A DNA stretch of 64,000 nt from Silvibacterium acidisoli (lineage in GTDB: Bacteria; Acidobacteriota; Terriglobia; Terriglobales; Acidobacteriaceae): assembly GCA_022870745.1 (NCBI GenBank), contig CP085323.1, positions 4,774,001-4,838,000 of the forward strand, in the 5' to 3' direction. The notes beneath the pieces are model-generated. The model worked only from the letters and a program-made list of their open reading frames with translations, was not told where the DNA came from and ran no database searches. A program made the position numbers and the translations under genes. This document shows, one piece after another, positions 24,405 to 33,611 of the stretch (the first letter of the stretch is position 1; each line of letters starts with the position of its first letter).

Positions 24405-26479
24405 TGGAGCGTTGGCTGACCGAGTATCTCGTGAACGCTGTCTGGCAGATTCCGCTCATCTCGGCGGGAGCCGCCCTGCTGCTGCGATTGTCGGACCCGG
24501 ATGCGCACATCCGGCACAGGGTCTGGCTGGCCACGCTGCTGGGCGCAGTGCTGGTTCCGATGCCACACATGCATATGGAGCATCATCGTGTTGAGGCTCA
24601 TGGGCAGGCTGCCGCTGTAATCGCAAGTAAGCCTGGTCCCACCACTCCCGTTCAGACGACTACCGGCGATACGCCTGCGGGCACTGACTGGGTAACCGCA
24701 CTGGGCATGGCCGAAGCTTCACTGCCGCCGAGAGTGGACAATCCCGATCGCGCGACCGATATCGGCTTGCTGCCCCGGATCGAGCGCTGGTACCGGCTGT
24801 ACCGCCATGCCGTCAGCGTCGTAAGCGAGCCGCGGCTGAGCGCGCGGGCGATGCGCGATATCAGTCTGCTGTTCCTTACCATCGCCGCATTGGGGCTACT
24901 GCGGCTGGTGCGCGGCATCTGGCTGGCAAATCGTCTGGTGCAGCGGGCTGAACGATTCCGTCCGGATAGCATTCTGGCCTGCGAATTGGAGCGCGCTGCG
25001 AACCGGATGCGCGTCGCGATTCCAGAGATCAGAATCAGCCCGCAGACGCGGACGCCCGCGGTGGTCGGCGTGCGGCAACCAACATTGCTGCTTCCATATG
25101 ACTGGAAGCAGTACAGCGAAGCGGAGTTACGCGCAGTGCTGCTGCATGAGCTGGCGCATCTGCGGAGACGCGACTACGGCATAAACCTGCTGTGCCATCT
25201 GGCAGAACTGCCCGTCGTGTGGCATCCGGCGGTGCATCTTGTGCAGAGGCAGATTCACCGGACGCGTGAGCTGGCGTGCGATCGCATGGCAGCCGAATGC
25301 GAGGGCGTGTTGACCTATACGCGCAGCCTGGTGCGGCTGGCCGAAGTGGTTGGCGGCGCACCGGCATGGGGAGTGGGCGCCATGGGCATGGGCAGCCCAA
25401 GCGTGATGCGGGAACGGGTAACGGAACTGCTGGAGGAGAAGAGAAAGATGACAACTAAGATGCGGGTGTATCGGGTAGGTGCAGGCGTGATGGTGCTGGC
25501 TGCTGCATTCGGCATAGCGCTGTCTGTCCACGTAAAGCCGGCCCTGGCTAAGGAGGCTTCATCGCTTCCGCAGGCGATGCCACCACAATCGCAGGCCGCG
25601 GACACGATTGCACCGGCCGCGGAACCGGTGGTGGAGCAAAAACCGGGAGCAACAGACTCGACGCAAAACCCGTCCCCAGCTCCCATACCCGCGGCAGCGC
25701 CGTCGCCGAGTGCGCCTGCCGTATCGCCGGCCCCAGCGCCTGCGCCAGTTGCTCAGCCTGCACCGGCGCCTGCTGTTGACCCGGAAGCGACACTGGCGAT
25801 TCCGGCAGATGAACCTGCTCCCCAGCTCTTCACGCTGGAGTCCGCGGGCGGGCCGAATGCAATCGCCATTGAGACACATGAGATCGGCGGCCGGTACGAA
25901 CATCGCTGGAAGGCAGCGAACGGACACGAAATCGTTATCCGCAGTGATGAGAAGGCCGAGCCCAATCCTCAGGAAAAGCAAAAAATTGAGGCGCAGATCG
26001 CCGACGCGCAACAGAAGATGAAGGCGGCGCAACTGCAGATGAACGATGCGCTGAAGCATATGCAGGACGGCAACTGGCAGCAGCAGATGCGCGACGCCAG
26101 CCGCAAGATGGCAGAGGCCCAGACAGAGATGCAGAAGGCGCAGTTCTCAGGCGCTTTGACACTCCAGCCCCTGAACATCCCCACGCTGGAGACTCAGAAG
26201 CAGATCGATGACGCGCTTGCCGTAGCGGCGAATGTCCGCATCGAAAGCCTCGTAAACAGCAAAGAACTTCAGAAACACATGGAAGAAATACAAAAGCAGA
26301 TGGCTCGGGACTGGGGCCAGGATGCCAAAGACTTCTCGATGAAGTGGCAATTTGAGATGGCCCCCGAAGCGAAGCGGAAGGCACTCGAGAGCGCAATCGC
26401 TAATCTGAAGGCGGAGCAGGACCGGCTGCAGAAAGAGCTGGATGCGGTTGGAAAAGCATCACCCGGCGAAAAGAAGTAG
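24404..26479 (+). CDS. BlaR1-like M56 metallopeptidase with coiled-coil C-terminus
   Basis: 691 residues. N-terminal membrane helices flank an M56 peptidase whose zinc site is HELAH at 248-252 (LLHELAHLRRRDY) with a downstream Glu in TRELACDRMA. A further helix (GAGVMVLAAAFGIALSV, about 352-372) leads to a periplasmic part. That part lacks the penicillin-binding domain of true BlaR1; it has a Pro/Ala linker of about 100 residues, a short beta-like segment, and a Met/Gln/Lys-rich heptad region (about 520-600) ending in another helix. It likely senses an envelope signal and cleaves the BlaI protein encoded just before it. The ATG at 24404 has AAGGAG eight bases upstream. Confidence 0.9.
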   Translation: MERWLTEYLVNAVWQIPLISAGAALLLRLSDPDAHIRHRVWLATLLGAVLVPMPHMHMEHHRVEAHGQAAAVIASKPGPTTPVQTTTGDTPAGTDWVTALGMAEASLPPRVDNPDRATDIGLLPRIERWYRLYRHAVSVVSEPRLSARAMRDISLLFLTIAALGLLRLVRGIWLANRLVQRAERFRPDSILACELERAANRMRVAIPEIRISPQTRTPAVVGVRQPTLLLPYDWKQYSEAELRAVLLHELAHLRRRDYGINLLCHLAELPVVWHPAVHLVQRQIHRTRELACDRMAAECEGVLTYTRSLVRLAEVVGGAPAWGVGAMGMGSPSVMRERVTELLEEKRKMTTKMRVYRVGAGVMVLAAAFGIALSVHVKPALAKEASSLPQAMPPQSQAADTIAPAAEPVVEQKPGATDSTQNPSPAPIPAAAPSPSAPAVSPAPAPAPVAQPAPAPAVDPEATLAIPADEPAPQLFTLESAGGPNAIAIETHEIGGRYEHRWKAANGHEIVIRSDEKAEPNPQEKQKIEAQIADAQQKMKAAQLQMNDALKHMQDGNWQQQMRDASRKMAEAQTEMQKAQFSGALTLQPLNIPTLETQKQIDDALAVAANVRIESLVNSKELQKHMEEIQKQMARDWGQDAKDFSMKWQFEMAPEAKRKALESAIANLKAEQDRLQKELDAVGKASPGEKK

Positions 26480-26485
26480 GACCGT

Positions 26486-26510
26486 CCCGGCCTGTCTCAT
26501 TCGGGCCGGG
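26486..26510. terminator. Convergent terminator hairpin
   Basis: CCCGGCC (26486-26492) pairs with GGCCGGG (26504-26510) over an 11-base loop between the M56 peptidase gene and ruvX, overlapping the last codons of ruvX. No long U-tract follows (ATGTTTCC on the plus strand). Confidence 0.55.
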
Positions 26511-26964
26511 ATGTTTCCATCTCCGGCGCACCCTGCTTCCCTGTCCGTTGCTGTGCATCCATCCACCCCTGCAGGATGATCACGGCAGCAACCTGGTCGA
26601 TGATGTCTTTACGATCCCGGCGGTCGTGGCCGGCCTCGTCGAGAATCTCATGCGCAGCAACAGACGTGAGTCGCTCGTCCCAGAGATAAACCGGCACGCC
26701 CGATCGTTCGCCAAGTGTTCCGGCCAGTGCCTGCACCTTCGCTGCCCAGGGGCTGACCTCACCAGACATGTGTAGAGGATTGCCGACGACGATCTGTGTC
26801 ACTTCGTGCTTACGGACAAGGCGCAATAGGCTGCGCATGTCTTCGCCAGGAGTTTTACGCCATATGGTGAGGAGTGGCTGCGCGGTATAGCCAAGGGGAT
26901 CGGTGAGCGCTACTCCAATGCGCACCTTCCCAACATCCAGCGCCATAATCCGTCCGTGCTGCAT
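26497..26964 (-). CDS. ruvX: RuvX/YqgF pre-16S rRNA nuclease family
   Basis: 155 residues with the RNase H-like motifs MALDVGKVRIGVALTDPLG, VVGNPLHMSGEVSPWA and VYLWDERLTSVAAHEILDEA, ending in DIIDQVAAVIILQGW. The invariant acidic residues are all present. It takes part in 16S rRNA 5'-end maturation; earlier work called it a putative Holliday junction resolvase. It lies 81 bases downstream of an efflux pump gene on the same strand. Confidence 0.95.
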   Translation of the reverse strand: MQHGRIMALDVGKVRIGVALTDPLGYTAQPLLTIWRKTPGEDMRSLLRLVRKHEVTQIVVGNPLHMSGEVSPWAAKVQALAGTLGERSGVPVYLWDERLTSVAAHEILDEAGHDRRDRKDIIDQVAAVIILQGWMDAQQRTGKQGAPEMETSRPE

Positions 26965-27045
26965 AAGGCTAGTGTAACGACGGGCCGCCTCGTGGAGAAA
27001 TGAACCGTCATTCTTATATGTTTAGTGGACGAAACAGGCTGTCTG

Positions 27046-28269
27046 CTAGTGTGCGACGAGCGTTTCGCCTTCTTCGACTTCGACCAGCTCGCCGATGCGT
27101 CCGCGCCCGGCAAGCAGCAGGACCATTGCAGAGACTGCCGAGGCTGCGACAAAGGGTACTACCGAATGCACGCCGAGTACGCCGATGCCGATGGTGGTGG
27201 CCGATCCGATAGCCATCTGTGCAAAGCCCAGCAGCGCAGATGCGCGTCCGGCGTCCCTGGTGAACGGAGCCATGGCGATTGCTGCGGCATTCGGGTAGGT
27301 AAGTCCTACGCAGGAGAGGCACACCAGGAAGAGAAACAGCGTGGATCGCAGGTCGACGAGATGCATCGTGGAGCCGAGCAGAAAGATGGTCCCAGCGAAA
27401 ACCTGTGTAGTGAGCGCTGACAGAAAGATCTGCTGGCTGGTGAAGCGACGCAACAGAAAAACATTCACCTGGCTGCATCCGATAAAGCCCATCACCAGCA
27501 CCGCGAAGACGATACCGAAGCCCCTGGCGCTGATGTGGAAACCATCCATGAAGATGAGCGGCGAGCCGGCGACGAAGGCCAGGAGCGCGGCAAACGATAG
27601 CGAACCTGAAATGGCGTACACACTGAACTGCGCACTGCGCAGAATAGACCAGTATCCGGCGAGCATCGGTCCGGGCTTGAGTGAAACAGAATAGTCGGGC
27701 GTATGACCTTCGGGCAGCAGGAGCCAGGTCGCTAGGAGGATGATGGTCCCCATCGCGGTAAGCAGCGCAAAGATCCAGCGCCAGCCGATGCCTCCGACGA
27801 GAAACCCGCCAATCGTCGGTGCAAGCAACGGCGATGAGCCGATCATGAGAAAGAGCAGCGACAGGATCTTCGCGCTGTCCTTTACCGGAAAGAAGTCGCG
27901 CACCATGGCGACAGCCGCCACCTGCGCCACGCACACCCCAAGCGCTTCAAAGAATCGCAGGACGATCAGGCTGCGAAGATCGTGCACGAGTGCGCAGCCA
28001 ATCGAGCCTGCGACGAATGCAATCATTCCCACATAAAGAGGCCGCTTGCGGCCGAAGCGGTCGAGCAATGGACCATAAATGAGCTGACCGATGGCGAATC
28101 CAATGAAGTAGCTCGAGAGAGAAAGCGATACCTCGGCTGATGTGGTGTGGAACTCGGCAGCAATGCGCGAGAAGGCGGCAAGGTACATATCCACTGCGAA
28201 GGGCGAGATGATGCAGAGCGCACCCAGCAGCGGCAGAATCAGCCGGCGGTTATGTCGGGAAACTGGCAT
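27046..28269 (-). CDS. Bcr/CflA family MFS efflux transporter
   Basis: 407 residues with twelve predicted membrane helices. The drug:H+ antiporter-1 signature YGPLLDRFGRKRPLYVGM (motif A) follows helix 2, and ALGVCVAQVAAVAMVRDFF and SSPLLAPTIGGFLVGGIGWR (motif C region) match Bcr/CflA exporters. It probably extrudes small antibiotics or sulphonamide-like compounds; the actual substrate is unknown. The ATG at 28269 has no strong ribosome site. Confidence 0.92.
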   Translation of the reverse strand: MPVSRHNRRLILPLLGALCIISPFAVDMYLAAFSRIAAEFHTTSAEVSLSLSSYFIGFAIGQLIYGPLLDRFGRKRPLYVGMIAFVAGSIGCALVHDLRSLIVLRFFEALGVCVAQVAAVAMVRDFFPVKDSAKILSLLFLMIGSSPLLAPTIGGFLVGGIGWRWIFALLTAMGTIILLATWLLLPEGHTPDYSVSLKPGPMLAGYWSILRSAQFSVYAISGSLSFAALLAFVAGSPLIFMDGFHISARGFGIVFAVLVMGFIGCSQVNVFLLRRFTSQQIFLSALTTQVFAGTIFLLGSTMHLVDLRSTLFLFLVCLSCVGLTYPNAAAIAMAPFTRDAGRASALLGFAQMAIGSATTIGIGVLGVHSVVPFVAASAVSAMVLLLAGRGRIGELVEVEEGETLVAH

Positions 28270-28326
28270 GAAGTTTTTCTTAATGATAAAGGAGCGGTTT
28301 TAAAGGATTGCGACGGGACAATCTTG

Positions 28327-28785
28327 TCAGCTCACGCGTTCCCACACAAGCTGGGCCACCACCGTGTGTCTGCCGGAGCGTATCGGGCCGGTGCGAAGCG
28401 TCAAATTATTTTCTTCGAAGCTGTAGAAGCGAACCTCCGGGCGGCCGACCCAGTTGGGATACAGGCTGACCTCCACGTGATGAATGACCTTCTCGTCCTC
28501 AACACTGAAGCTGCCCGAATAAGCGATGTAATCGCGCCGGCGATTGCGTTCGCGCAACCGTTCTTCGCCTGGGTTCATCGACAGCTTCGCGGCAAGTCTT
28601 GCGCGACGCGCTGTCCAGTGAATGGCCGGACTCAGGTTCGCGCTCATATAGCCCTGGGCGGTGTACACGATGTATCCGCGGACGTCATCGCCCCATGGCT
28701 TTTCGACGCGTCCGTCGTCATGAAGGAAGGAATAGTCGAGCAGGCGCCAGGTTCCGATGAAATCGGCTGCAGTGCGTTTGACCAT
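28327..28785 (-). CDS. Lipocalin-like domain protein
   Basis: 152 residues, cytosolic. FIGTWRLLDYSFLHDDGRVE at the N-terminus, GYIVYTAQGYMSANLSPA and DYIAYSGSFSVEDEKVIHHV match the lipocalin_5 family (also seen in allophanate and fungal tailoring proteins). A small hydrophobic ligand or an isomerase-like role is possible; none is proven. The ATG at 28785 has GAGG six bases upstream and lies eight bases after the ABC ATPase stop, so it is in that operon. Confidence 0.85.
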   Translation of the reverse strand: MVKRTAADFIGTWRLLDYSFLHDDGRVEKPWGDDVRGYIVYTAQGYMSANLSPAIHWTARRARLAAKLSMNPGEERLRERNRRRDYIAYSGSFSVEDEKVIHHVEVSLYPNWVGRPEVRFYSFEENNLTLRTGPIRSGRHTVVAQLVWERVS

Positions 28786-28793
28786 GTGACGCC

Positions 28794-29645
28794 TCAGGCC
28801 TCCGGCAGAACAAGGGCGTCGAGTTCAAGGAACTGCCTGAGAATCTCGTCGTCCGAGGCCTTCATCTCATCCATCGTGCCGAAAAAATGCGCCTTACCCT
28901 GGTGCAGGAAGAGCACCCGGTCGGCAAGACGCTCAGCAAAGCGCATGTCGTGTGTAACCACGATGCTGGTGAGGCGAAGCTGATGCTTGAGCTTCTGAAT
29001 CAGGTCGCCGAGCAGGCGCGCAATCAGGGGATCGACCATGGTCGTCGGTTCGTCGTAGAGAATGGCCTCGGGTTGCGCAGCCAGCGCGCGCGCGATGGCA
29101 ACCGAACGCTTCATGCCTGTCGAAAGGTCGGACGGCACCAATGAAGCCATGCCGGAAACACCCACCATGTCGAGCAGGCCATTCACGATCTGCTGGATCT
29201 GATCCTCTGCCAGCTCACGGCGCTCGCGCAGCGGAAAGGCGACGTTTTCGCCAACGCTCAACGAGTCGAAGAGTGCCCCGTTCTGAAAGACCATGGTGAC
29301 CTTGCGGCGTACCGCCTGCATCTGCTGCTCGTTAAAACCGACAATGTCCTGCCCTGCAACTACGACCTCACCACTATCAGGCTTCAGGAAACCCATGATG
29401 TTCTGAAGGGAGACCGATTTGCCCACGCCGCTTCGGCCAAGGATGCACAGCGTCTCCCCGGCATTCACGAAAAAGCTCACGTCATCGAGCACGGTCAGAT
29501 CGCCAAATGATTTCGATACATTGCGAAATGCAATGTATGGCTCGACGGAGCCATTCGTGTTTGGCACCACGACCTCATGAATCTCTGTAGTCGGCTGCTT
29601 CTCTGCCGTCGGCTCCATGCTCACAAGCTTAGCGGATTCAGACAC
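28794..29645 (-). CDS. MlaF-type ABC transporter ATPase
   Basis: 283 residues. Walker A is LGRSGVGKSVSLQNI, the Q-loop is VFQNGALFDSLSVGEN, and Walker B is AILYDEPTTMVDP with switch VVTHDM. The signature reads DLSTGMKRSVAIARAL, with Thr-Gly in place of the usual Gly-Gly. GALFDSLSV and the DEPTTMVDP loop are typical of MlaF/Mkl ATPases that move phospholipids between membranes with MlaE and MCE proteins. Neither partner is nearby. A 36-residue N-terminal extension precedes the domain. The start is GTG at 29645, overlapping the mobA end by eight bases, with GGAGG just upstream. Confidence 0.88.
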   Translation of the reverse strand: MSESAKLVSMEPTAEKQPTTEIHEVVVPNTNGSVEPYIAFRNVSKSFGDLTVLDDVSFFVNAGETLCILGRSGVGKSVSLQNIMGFLKPDSGEVVVAGQDIVGFNEQQMQAVRRKVTMVFQNGALFDSLSVGENVAFPLRERRELAEDQIQQIVNGLLDMVGVSGMASLVPSDLSTGMKRSVAIARALAAQPEAILYDEPTTMVDPLIARLLGDLIQKLKHQLRLTSIVVTHDMRFAERLADRVLFLHQGKAHFFGTMDEMKASDDEILRQFLELDALVLPEA

Positions 29646-30270
29646 TTTCCTCCAAAGCAGCCCATTCCAGGTCTTCCGGACGATTGAAGTTGCGGAACCA
29701 GTGGCGCGGCCCCGGCCTCAATGGCCATTGCTGATATGGCTGCAACGCGGCGTATACACCTTCGATGCTGAGTCGGTCGATTTTCATTCCTGATTCTGTT
29801 GCTGCCTTTTCGATGCAGCGCGTGACCTTACCGTCTCCGGCTGAGAGGGCCTGCTGGATATGGGGCAGCATCGCCCGATGGTAAACGGCACAGAGAGGCT
29901 GAGGACGGCCCTCAAGGTACGGAAGGGTCACCAGCGCCTCGGTGCGCTCCGCGCGGTCGATCATCCAATCTAGAAAGCCGACTGGCACGAGCGGAAGATC
30001 GACAGCGATGATCATCGAGAGTTTTTCGTTGCTCGCTCTAAGCGCTGATTCCATACCGCCGAGCGGTCCACGCGCTGAAAATTGATCGGGGACAATCGCA
30101 GCGAAATTTTCGAGATCGGGCCGACGCCCTGCGATGGAAACAGAAGCGAGGTTCAGGCAGGAGAGCTTTGATACCATTCGCTCGATGAGCGGCACACCGT
30201 TCCATGCCACCAGAGCCTTGTCGCGCCCCATGCGGGTGCTGAGCCCGCCGGCAAGTATGAAAGCGTCCAC
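29638..30270 (-). CDS. mobA: Molybdenum cofactor guanylyltransferase
   Basis: 210 residues. ILAGGLSTRMGRDKALVAWN is the nucleotide-binding signature of MobA, with DQFSARGPLGGMESAL and AVDLPLVPVGFLDWM (metal-binding Asp) following. It attaches GMP to molybdopterin to make the bis-MGD cofactor. It starts at GTG 30270. No molybdoenzyme or other moa/mob gene lies in the window; it heads a unit with the MlaF-type ATPase and lipocalin-like gene. Confidence 0.93.
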   Translation of the reverse strand: MDAFILAGGLSTRMGRDKALVAWNGVPLIERMVSKLSCLNLASVSIAGRRPDLENFAAIVPDQFSARGPLGGMESALRASNEKLSMIIAVDLPLVPVGFLDWMIDRAERTEALVTLPYLEGRPQPLCAVYHRAMLPHIQQALSAGDGKVTRCIEKAATESGMKIDRLSIEGVYAALQPYQQWPLRPGPRHWFRNFNRPEDLEWAALEESV

Positions 30271-30572
30271 GTAAGGAAGTGTAATTCGCTCAATGACAAA
30301 ACAGCGGTAGCCGCATGCGCCGCAGCCACCGCGTCAAGGCGATTCAGGAGGCATCTGAGTACGTTGACGAATGACACAGGTCAAGAAGTTTCACATCCGG
30401 GCCGGAAATAATGCCGTTGAGCATCGTTGAAAATGAAGAACCAAAATTTGACGCAGATTAACCCACAATCGATCTAGCGGTTTACTTTCATGCGATTAGC
30501 AAATCTATATCAAGAAACACATGCACTGTTTTGTTCACTATTGTTCAAGCCGCTTTATGCGATTGCAGGGTC
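30271..30572. other. Intergenic region between mobA and the CLC gene
   Basis: 302 bases separating divergent genes, with the right half richer in A+T than the surroundings. A possible CLC promoter is TTTACT near 30481 with TCTATA 17 bases later, but it is weak. I see no gene, RNA structure or repeat here. Confidence 0.4.
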
Positions 30573-31919
30573 ATGAAAAACGCGCCGTCCAAAATCTCCA
30601 CCCCCTCCGCGAGACTGCGGCTTTTAGTGAGTGAAGCTAGCTCATTTCCATCCGTGTCGAGATATCTTCGGCTCTCCCTTCAGCTTCTGTATGCTGCCGC
30701 GACAGGCGCAGTCAGCGGAATGGCATGCGTGGCATTACGAAAGCTGTTGGTTGGACTGCAGTGGCTCTTCACCGGACATGCTGGTCTTCTCTCCGATGCA
30801 GCGGCTTCCCTGCCTTACTGGCGTCGCGCAGCCACGCCCTTGATCGGCGCAGCCATCGCCATTTTCATCATGTGGTATGGCATACACAAACGCCGCGCCC
30901 GCGCCTTTGAGGAATACATCGGAGCGGTCAGGCACCACGATGGGGAAATTCCGTTCGAGCCTACCTTCTGGAGAACCATCGCCTCCGCTTTCTCCGTCGC
31001 TACCGGGGCTGCCATTGGCCGCGAGGGCTCAATGATTCAGTTCGCCGCCGCCGTCGTCTCATGGTGTGGAGAGCGCGTGCCGGGCGTGAAACTCACGCGG
31101 CAGATAGCCTGCGGAGTCGCTGCGGCCGTCGCCGTGGTCTATCAGGCGCCAATCGCAGGAGTCTTTTTCGCCTCGGAGATCGTTTGCGGTGGCCTCCTAT
31201 GGAAAGAATTTCCATTTTTTGCGGTTGCGTCTTATACCGGTCTCTTTATCAGCCAGTTTTTTCTGGAGCCGGGACCGATCTTTCCGGCGATCGGCCCGAT
31301 CAGCCTCGATGCAAAGCAGGTTGCTCTGTGTGTTTTGCTGGCTGTCATCGCAGGGCTGCTCGGCCCGGTCTATTACTGGATCATCCACTCCACGAGCGCT
31401 GCGGGTAAGCTGCCGTTGGCCCTGGCGTGGGGCGGCGCGGCTGTCGGCGTGCTCTCGCTGCTGCGCACCGAGGTCTGGGGTAACGGAGACGCGGCTCTGC
31501 TCGAGATGATGCGTCTGCCGCTTGCGATGCACGTGGTTGTGCTGATTCTCGTTCTGCGGCTTTTCGCGACCACTTTCTGCGTCGGCACCGGAACCATCGG
31601 CGGCGTCTTCACGCCAACGGTATTCGCCGGCAGCGCTGTAGGGCTGATTTTCGGCCATATGCTACATCTTCCGACGCCGCTGCTCTTTGCCGTAGTCGGC
31701 ATCTGCGGATTACTTGCTGCCGCAACCCACTCTCCGCTTATGTCGGCATTTATGGCCGTCGAGCTGACCGGCGAGTGGAATCTGCTGTTGCTGACGCTCG
31801 CCTGCAGCGCAATCGCTTGGGGCATCGCGCGCAGCCTGAGCTCGCGCTCACTGTATATGCTGGCGACTCCGAAACCCGCGACCGGAGGCAAACACGTCGA
31901 ATCGGAGGTAAGGCTCTGA
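30573..31919 (+). CDS. CLC family chloride channel/transporter
   Basis: 448 residues, about ten or more membrane segments. CLC marks are GREGSMIQFAAAVVSW (the gating Glu is retained in GREG; Pro is replaced by Ser) and GTIGGVFTPTVFAGSAVG (GxFxP motif). The first anion-site motif, GSGIP in most members, is replaced by EEYIGAVRHHDG, which should alter the central Ser site and perhaps selectivity. The ATG at 30573 (MKNAPSK) is preferred over the one at 30531 because the added residues look non-coding. There is no CBS domain. A LysR gene follows after 32 bases. Confidence 0.9.
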   Translation: MKNAPSKISTPSARLRLLVSEASSFPSVSRYLRLSLQLLYAAATGAVSGMACVALRKLLVGLQWLFTGHAGLLSDAAASLPYWRRAATPLIGAAIAIFIMWYGIHKRRARAFEEYIGAVRHHDGEIPFEPTFWRTIASAFSVATGAAIGREGSMIQFAAAVVSWCGERVPGVKLTRQIACGVAAAVAVVYQAPIAGVFFASEIVCGGLLWKEFPFFAVASYTGLFISQFFLEPGPIFPAIGPISLDAKQVALCVLLAVIAGLLGPVYYWIIHSTSAAGKLPLALAWGGAAVGVLSLLRTEVWGNGDAALLEMMRLPLAMHVVVLILVLRLFATTFCVGTGTIGGVFTPTVFAGSAVGLIFGHMLHLPTPLLFAVVGICGLLAAATHSPLMSAFMAVELTGEWNLLLLTLACSAIAWGIARSLSSRSLYMLATPKPATGGKHVESEVRL

Positions 31920-31951
31920 TCGCAGCCACGAATTGATATATTGCAGACACG

Positions 31952-32893
31952 ATGGAGAATTTCCGGCTGAAGGTCTTCCGAGTGGTCGCCGCGCATCTGA
32001 GCTTCAGCCGCGCCGCCGAAGAGCTCCTGTTGACCCAGCCAGCTGTTACCCAGCAGATCAAGGCGCTCGAAGACGAATATGGAGTTCCACTCTTCGATCG
32101 CAGCGGCAACCGGATCACGCTGACGCCGGGTGGCCAGGTGCTGCTGCCTTACGCGATGCAACTGAAGGCGCTCTCCGACGATGCCTATGCAGCGGTCGTG
32201 GGAGCGACCGGCGAACGCGGCGGCAAACTGGCGCTGGGAGCTTCTCAGACAATCGGCCAGTACCTGCTGCCCAACCTTGTCGCAGGTTTTCTCAAGGAGA
32301 ATCCGCGCGTGTCAGTGTCCGCGATGAGCGGCAATACCAATGAAGTGCTCGATGAGCTGACGTCCCGACGGATAGAGCTGGCTATGGTCGAGGGCCCGGC
32401 TACGCGGCGCGATCTGCACGTCGAGCCATTCATGGAAGATCATATGGTCCTGGTGGTGCCTGCTGGGCACGAATGGGCAGATGCGCAGATTGACGTGGAA
32501 GCGTTGAGAGGCGCTCCTCTATTGATGCGCGAGGTCGGTTCCGGTTCGCGGCGGATCGTGGAGGGCGCACTCGCAAAGGCTGGCCTGAAGCCCAAGGAAC
32601 TGAATATCGCCATGGATCTCGACTCGACCGAAGGCCTGCTTAGCGCGGTGGAGGCAGGGCTCGGTGTGACTTTCGTCTCCCCCTGGGCCGTGCGCAATCA
32701 GCTTCGGCTTGGCACGCTTCGACTCGCGCACCTGCGCGGTGTCAAACTGGTAAGAATGTTCTCGCTTGTGTATCCGGCGGGCCCAATGCCCGGAGGCAAT
32801 GCGGGAGCCTTTCGCAGTTTCCTGCTGGCAGGCCTGGACCGTCTGACCGTGAGAACGACCGGCAAAGTTCGAAAGGAAGATCGGCGAAAATAG
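31952..32893 (+). CDS. LysR-family transcriptional regulator
   Basis: 313 residues. The N-terminal winged helix FRVVAAHLSFSRAAEELLLT plus QPAVTQQIKALEDEYGVPLF is classical, and the substrate-binding domain starts near residue 92 (GGKLALGASQTIGQYLLPNL), a form close to CysL/CbbR-like regulators. It is followed by rpiA after four bases, hinting at control of pentose phosphate or carbon metabolism. It is co-directional with the CLC gene rather than divergent from a target, so its regulon is unclear. Confidence 0.93.
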   Translation: MENFRLKVFRVVAAHLSFSRAAEELLLTQPAVTQQIKALEDEYGVPLFDRSGNRITLTPGGQVLLPYAMQLKALSDDAYAAVVGATGERGGKLALGASQTIGQYLLPNLVAGFLKENPRVSVSAMSGNTNEVLDELTSRRIELAMVEGPATRRDLHVEPFMEDHMVLVVPAGHEWADAQIDVEALRGAPLLMREVGSGSRRIVEGALAKAGLKPKELNIAMDLDSTEGLLSAVEAGLGVTFVSPWAVRNQLRLGTLRLAHLRGVKLVRMFSLVYPAGPMPGGNAGAFRSFLLAGLDRLTVRTTGKVRKEDRRK

Positions 32894-32897
32894 AAAT

Positions 32898-33599
32898 ATG
32901 AGTCAATCAGAGCAAGACCGGCAGAAGATTGAGGCGGCGCGCGCCGCCCTGCGCATGGTGAATAACGGGGACGTTGTAGGATTGGGCACCGGCTCGACGG
33001 CGACGCACTTCGTGAAGCTGCTCGGCGAACGCGTAAAGGAAGGGCTGCAGGTTCGCGGCATTCCCACGTCCGTCGATACGAAAACGCTCGCCACAAACCT
33101 CGGCATTCCGCTCACCACCTTCGAAGAAGTACAGATGATCGATGTGACCGTTGACGGCGCAGACGAGTTCGACCCTCGCCTGAACCTCATCAAGGGTGGA
33201 GGGGGCGCGCTGCTGCGTGAAAAGATCGTGGCCTCAGCCTCAAGACAGATGGTGGTTGTAGCCGACGGCAGCAAGCGCGTGGAGAAGCTGGGCCGTTTTC
33301 ACGTGCCCATCGAGGTCATTGTCTTTGCCCAGGAGCTGATTCTCGCAAAGCTTGCGGCCATTGGCGCCAAAGCTCAGTTGCGCGTGGTGGATGGATCGCC
33401 TTTCCGCACTGACGAAGGCAATCACATTCTCGATTGCGATTTCGGATTGATTGACGATCCTGCAGCGCTGGCACGTACTTTGAGCGACATGCCCGGTATC
33501 GTGGAGCACGGCCTCTTCATCCGCATGGCCAGCATCGTGCTCGTTGCCGATGCAAACGGGGTCATCGAAGTCAGGCCGGAGTCGCCGACGAAAGAGTAG
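32898..33599 (+). CDS. rpiA: Ribose-5-phosphate isomerase A
   Basis: 233 residues. It interconverts ribose-5-phosphate and ribulose-5-phosphate. Diagnostic motifs are VGLGTGSTATHFVKLL (phosphate loop), DVTVDGADEFDPRLNLIKGG (catalytic Asp) and GGALLREKIVASAS, with KLGRFHVPIEV and GNHILDCDF near the C-terminus. The ATG at 32898 lies four bases after the LysR stop. Confidence 0.96.
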   Translation: MSQSEQDRQKIEAARAALRMVNNGDVVGLGTGSTATHFVKLLGERVKEGLQVRGIPTSVDTKTLATNLGIPLTTFEEVQMIDVTVDGADEFDPRLNLIKGGGGALLREKIVASASRQMVVVADGSKRVEKLGRFHVPIEVIVFAQELILAKLAAIGAKAQLRVVDGSPFRTDEGNHILDCDFGLIDDPAALARTLSDMPGIVEHGLFIRMASIVLVADANGVIEVRPESPTKE

Positions 33600-33611
33600 C
33601 TGCCGACTGTT

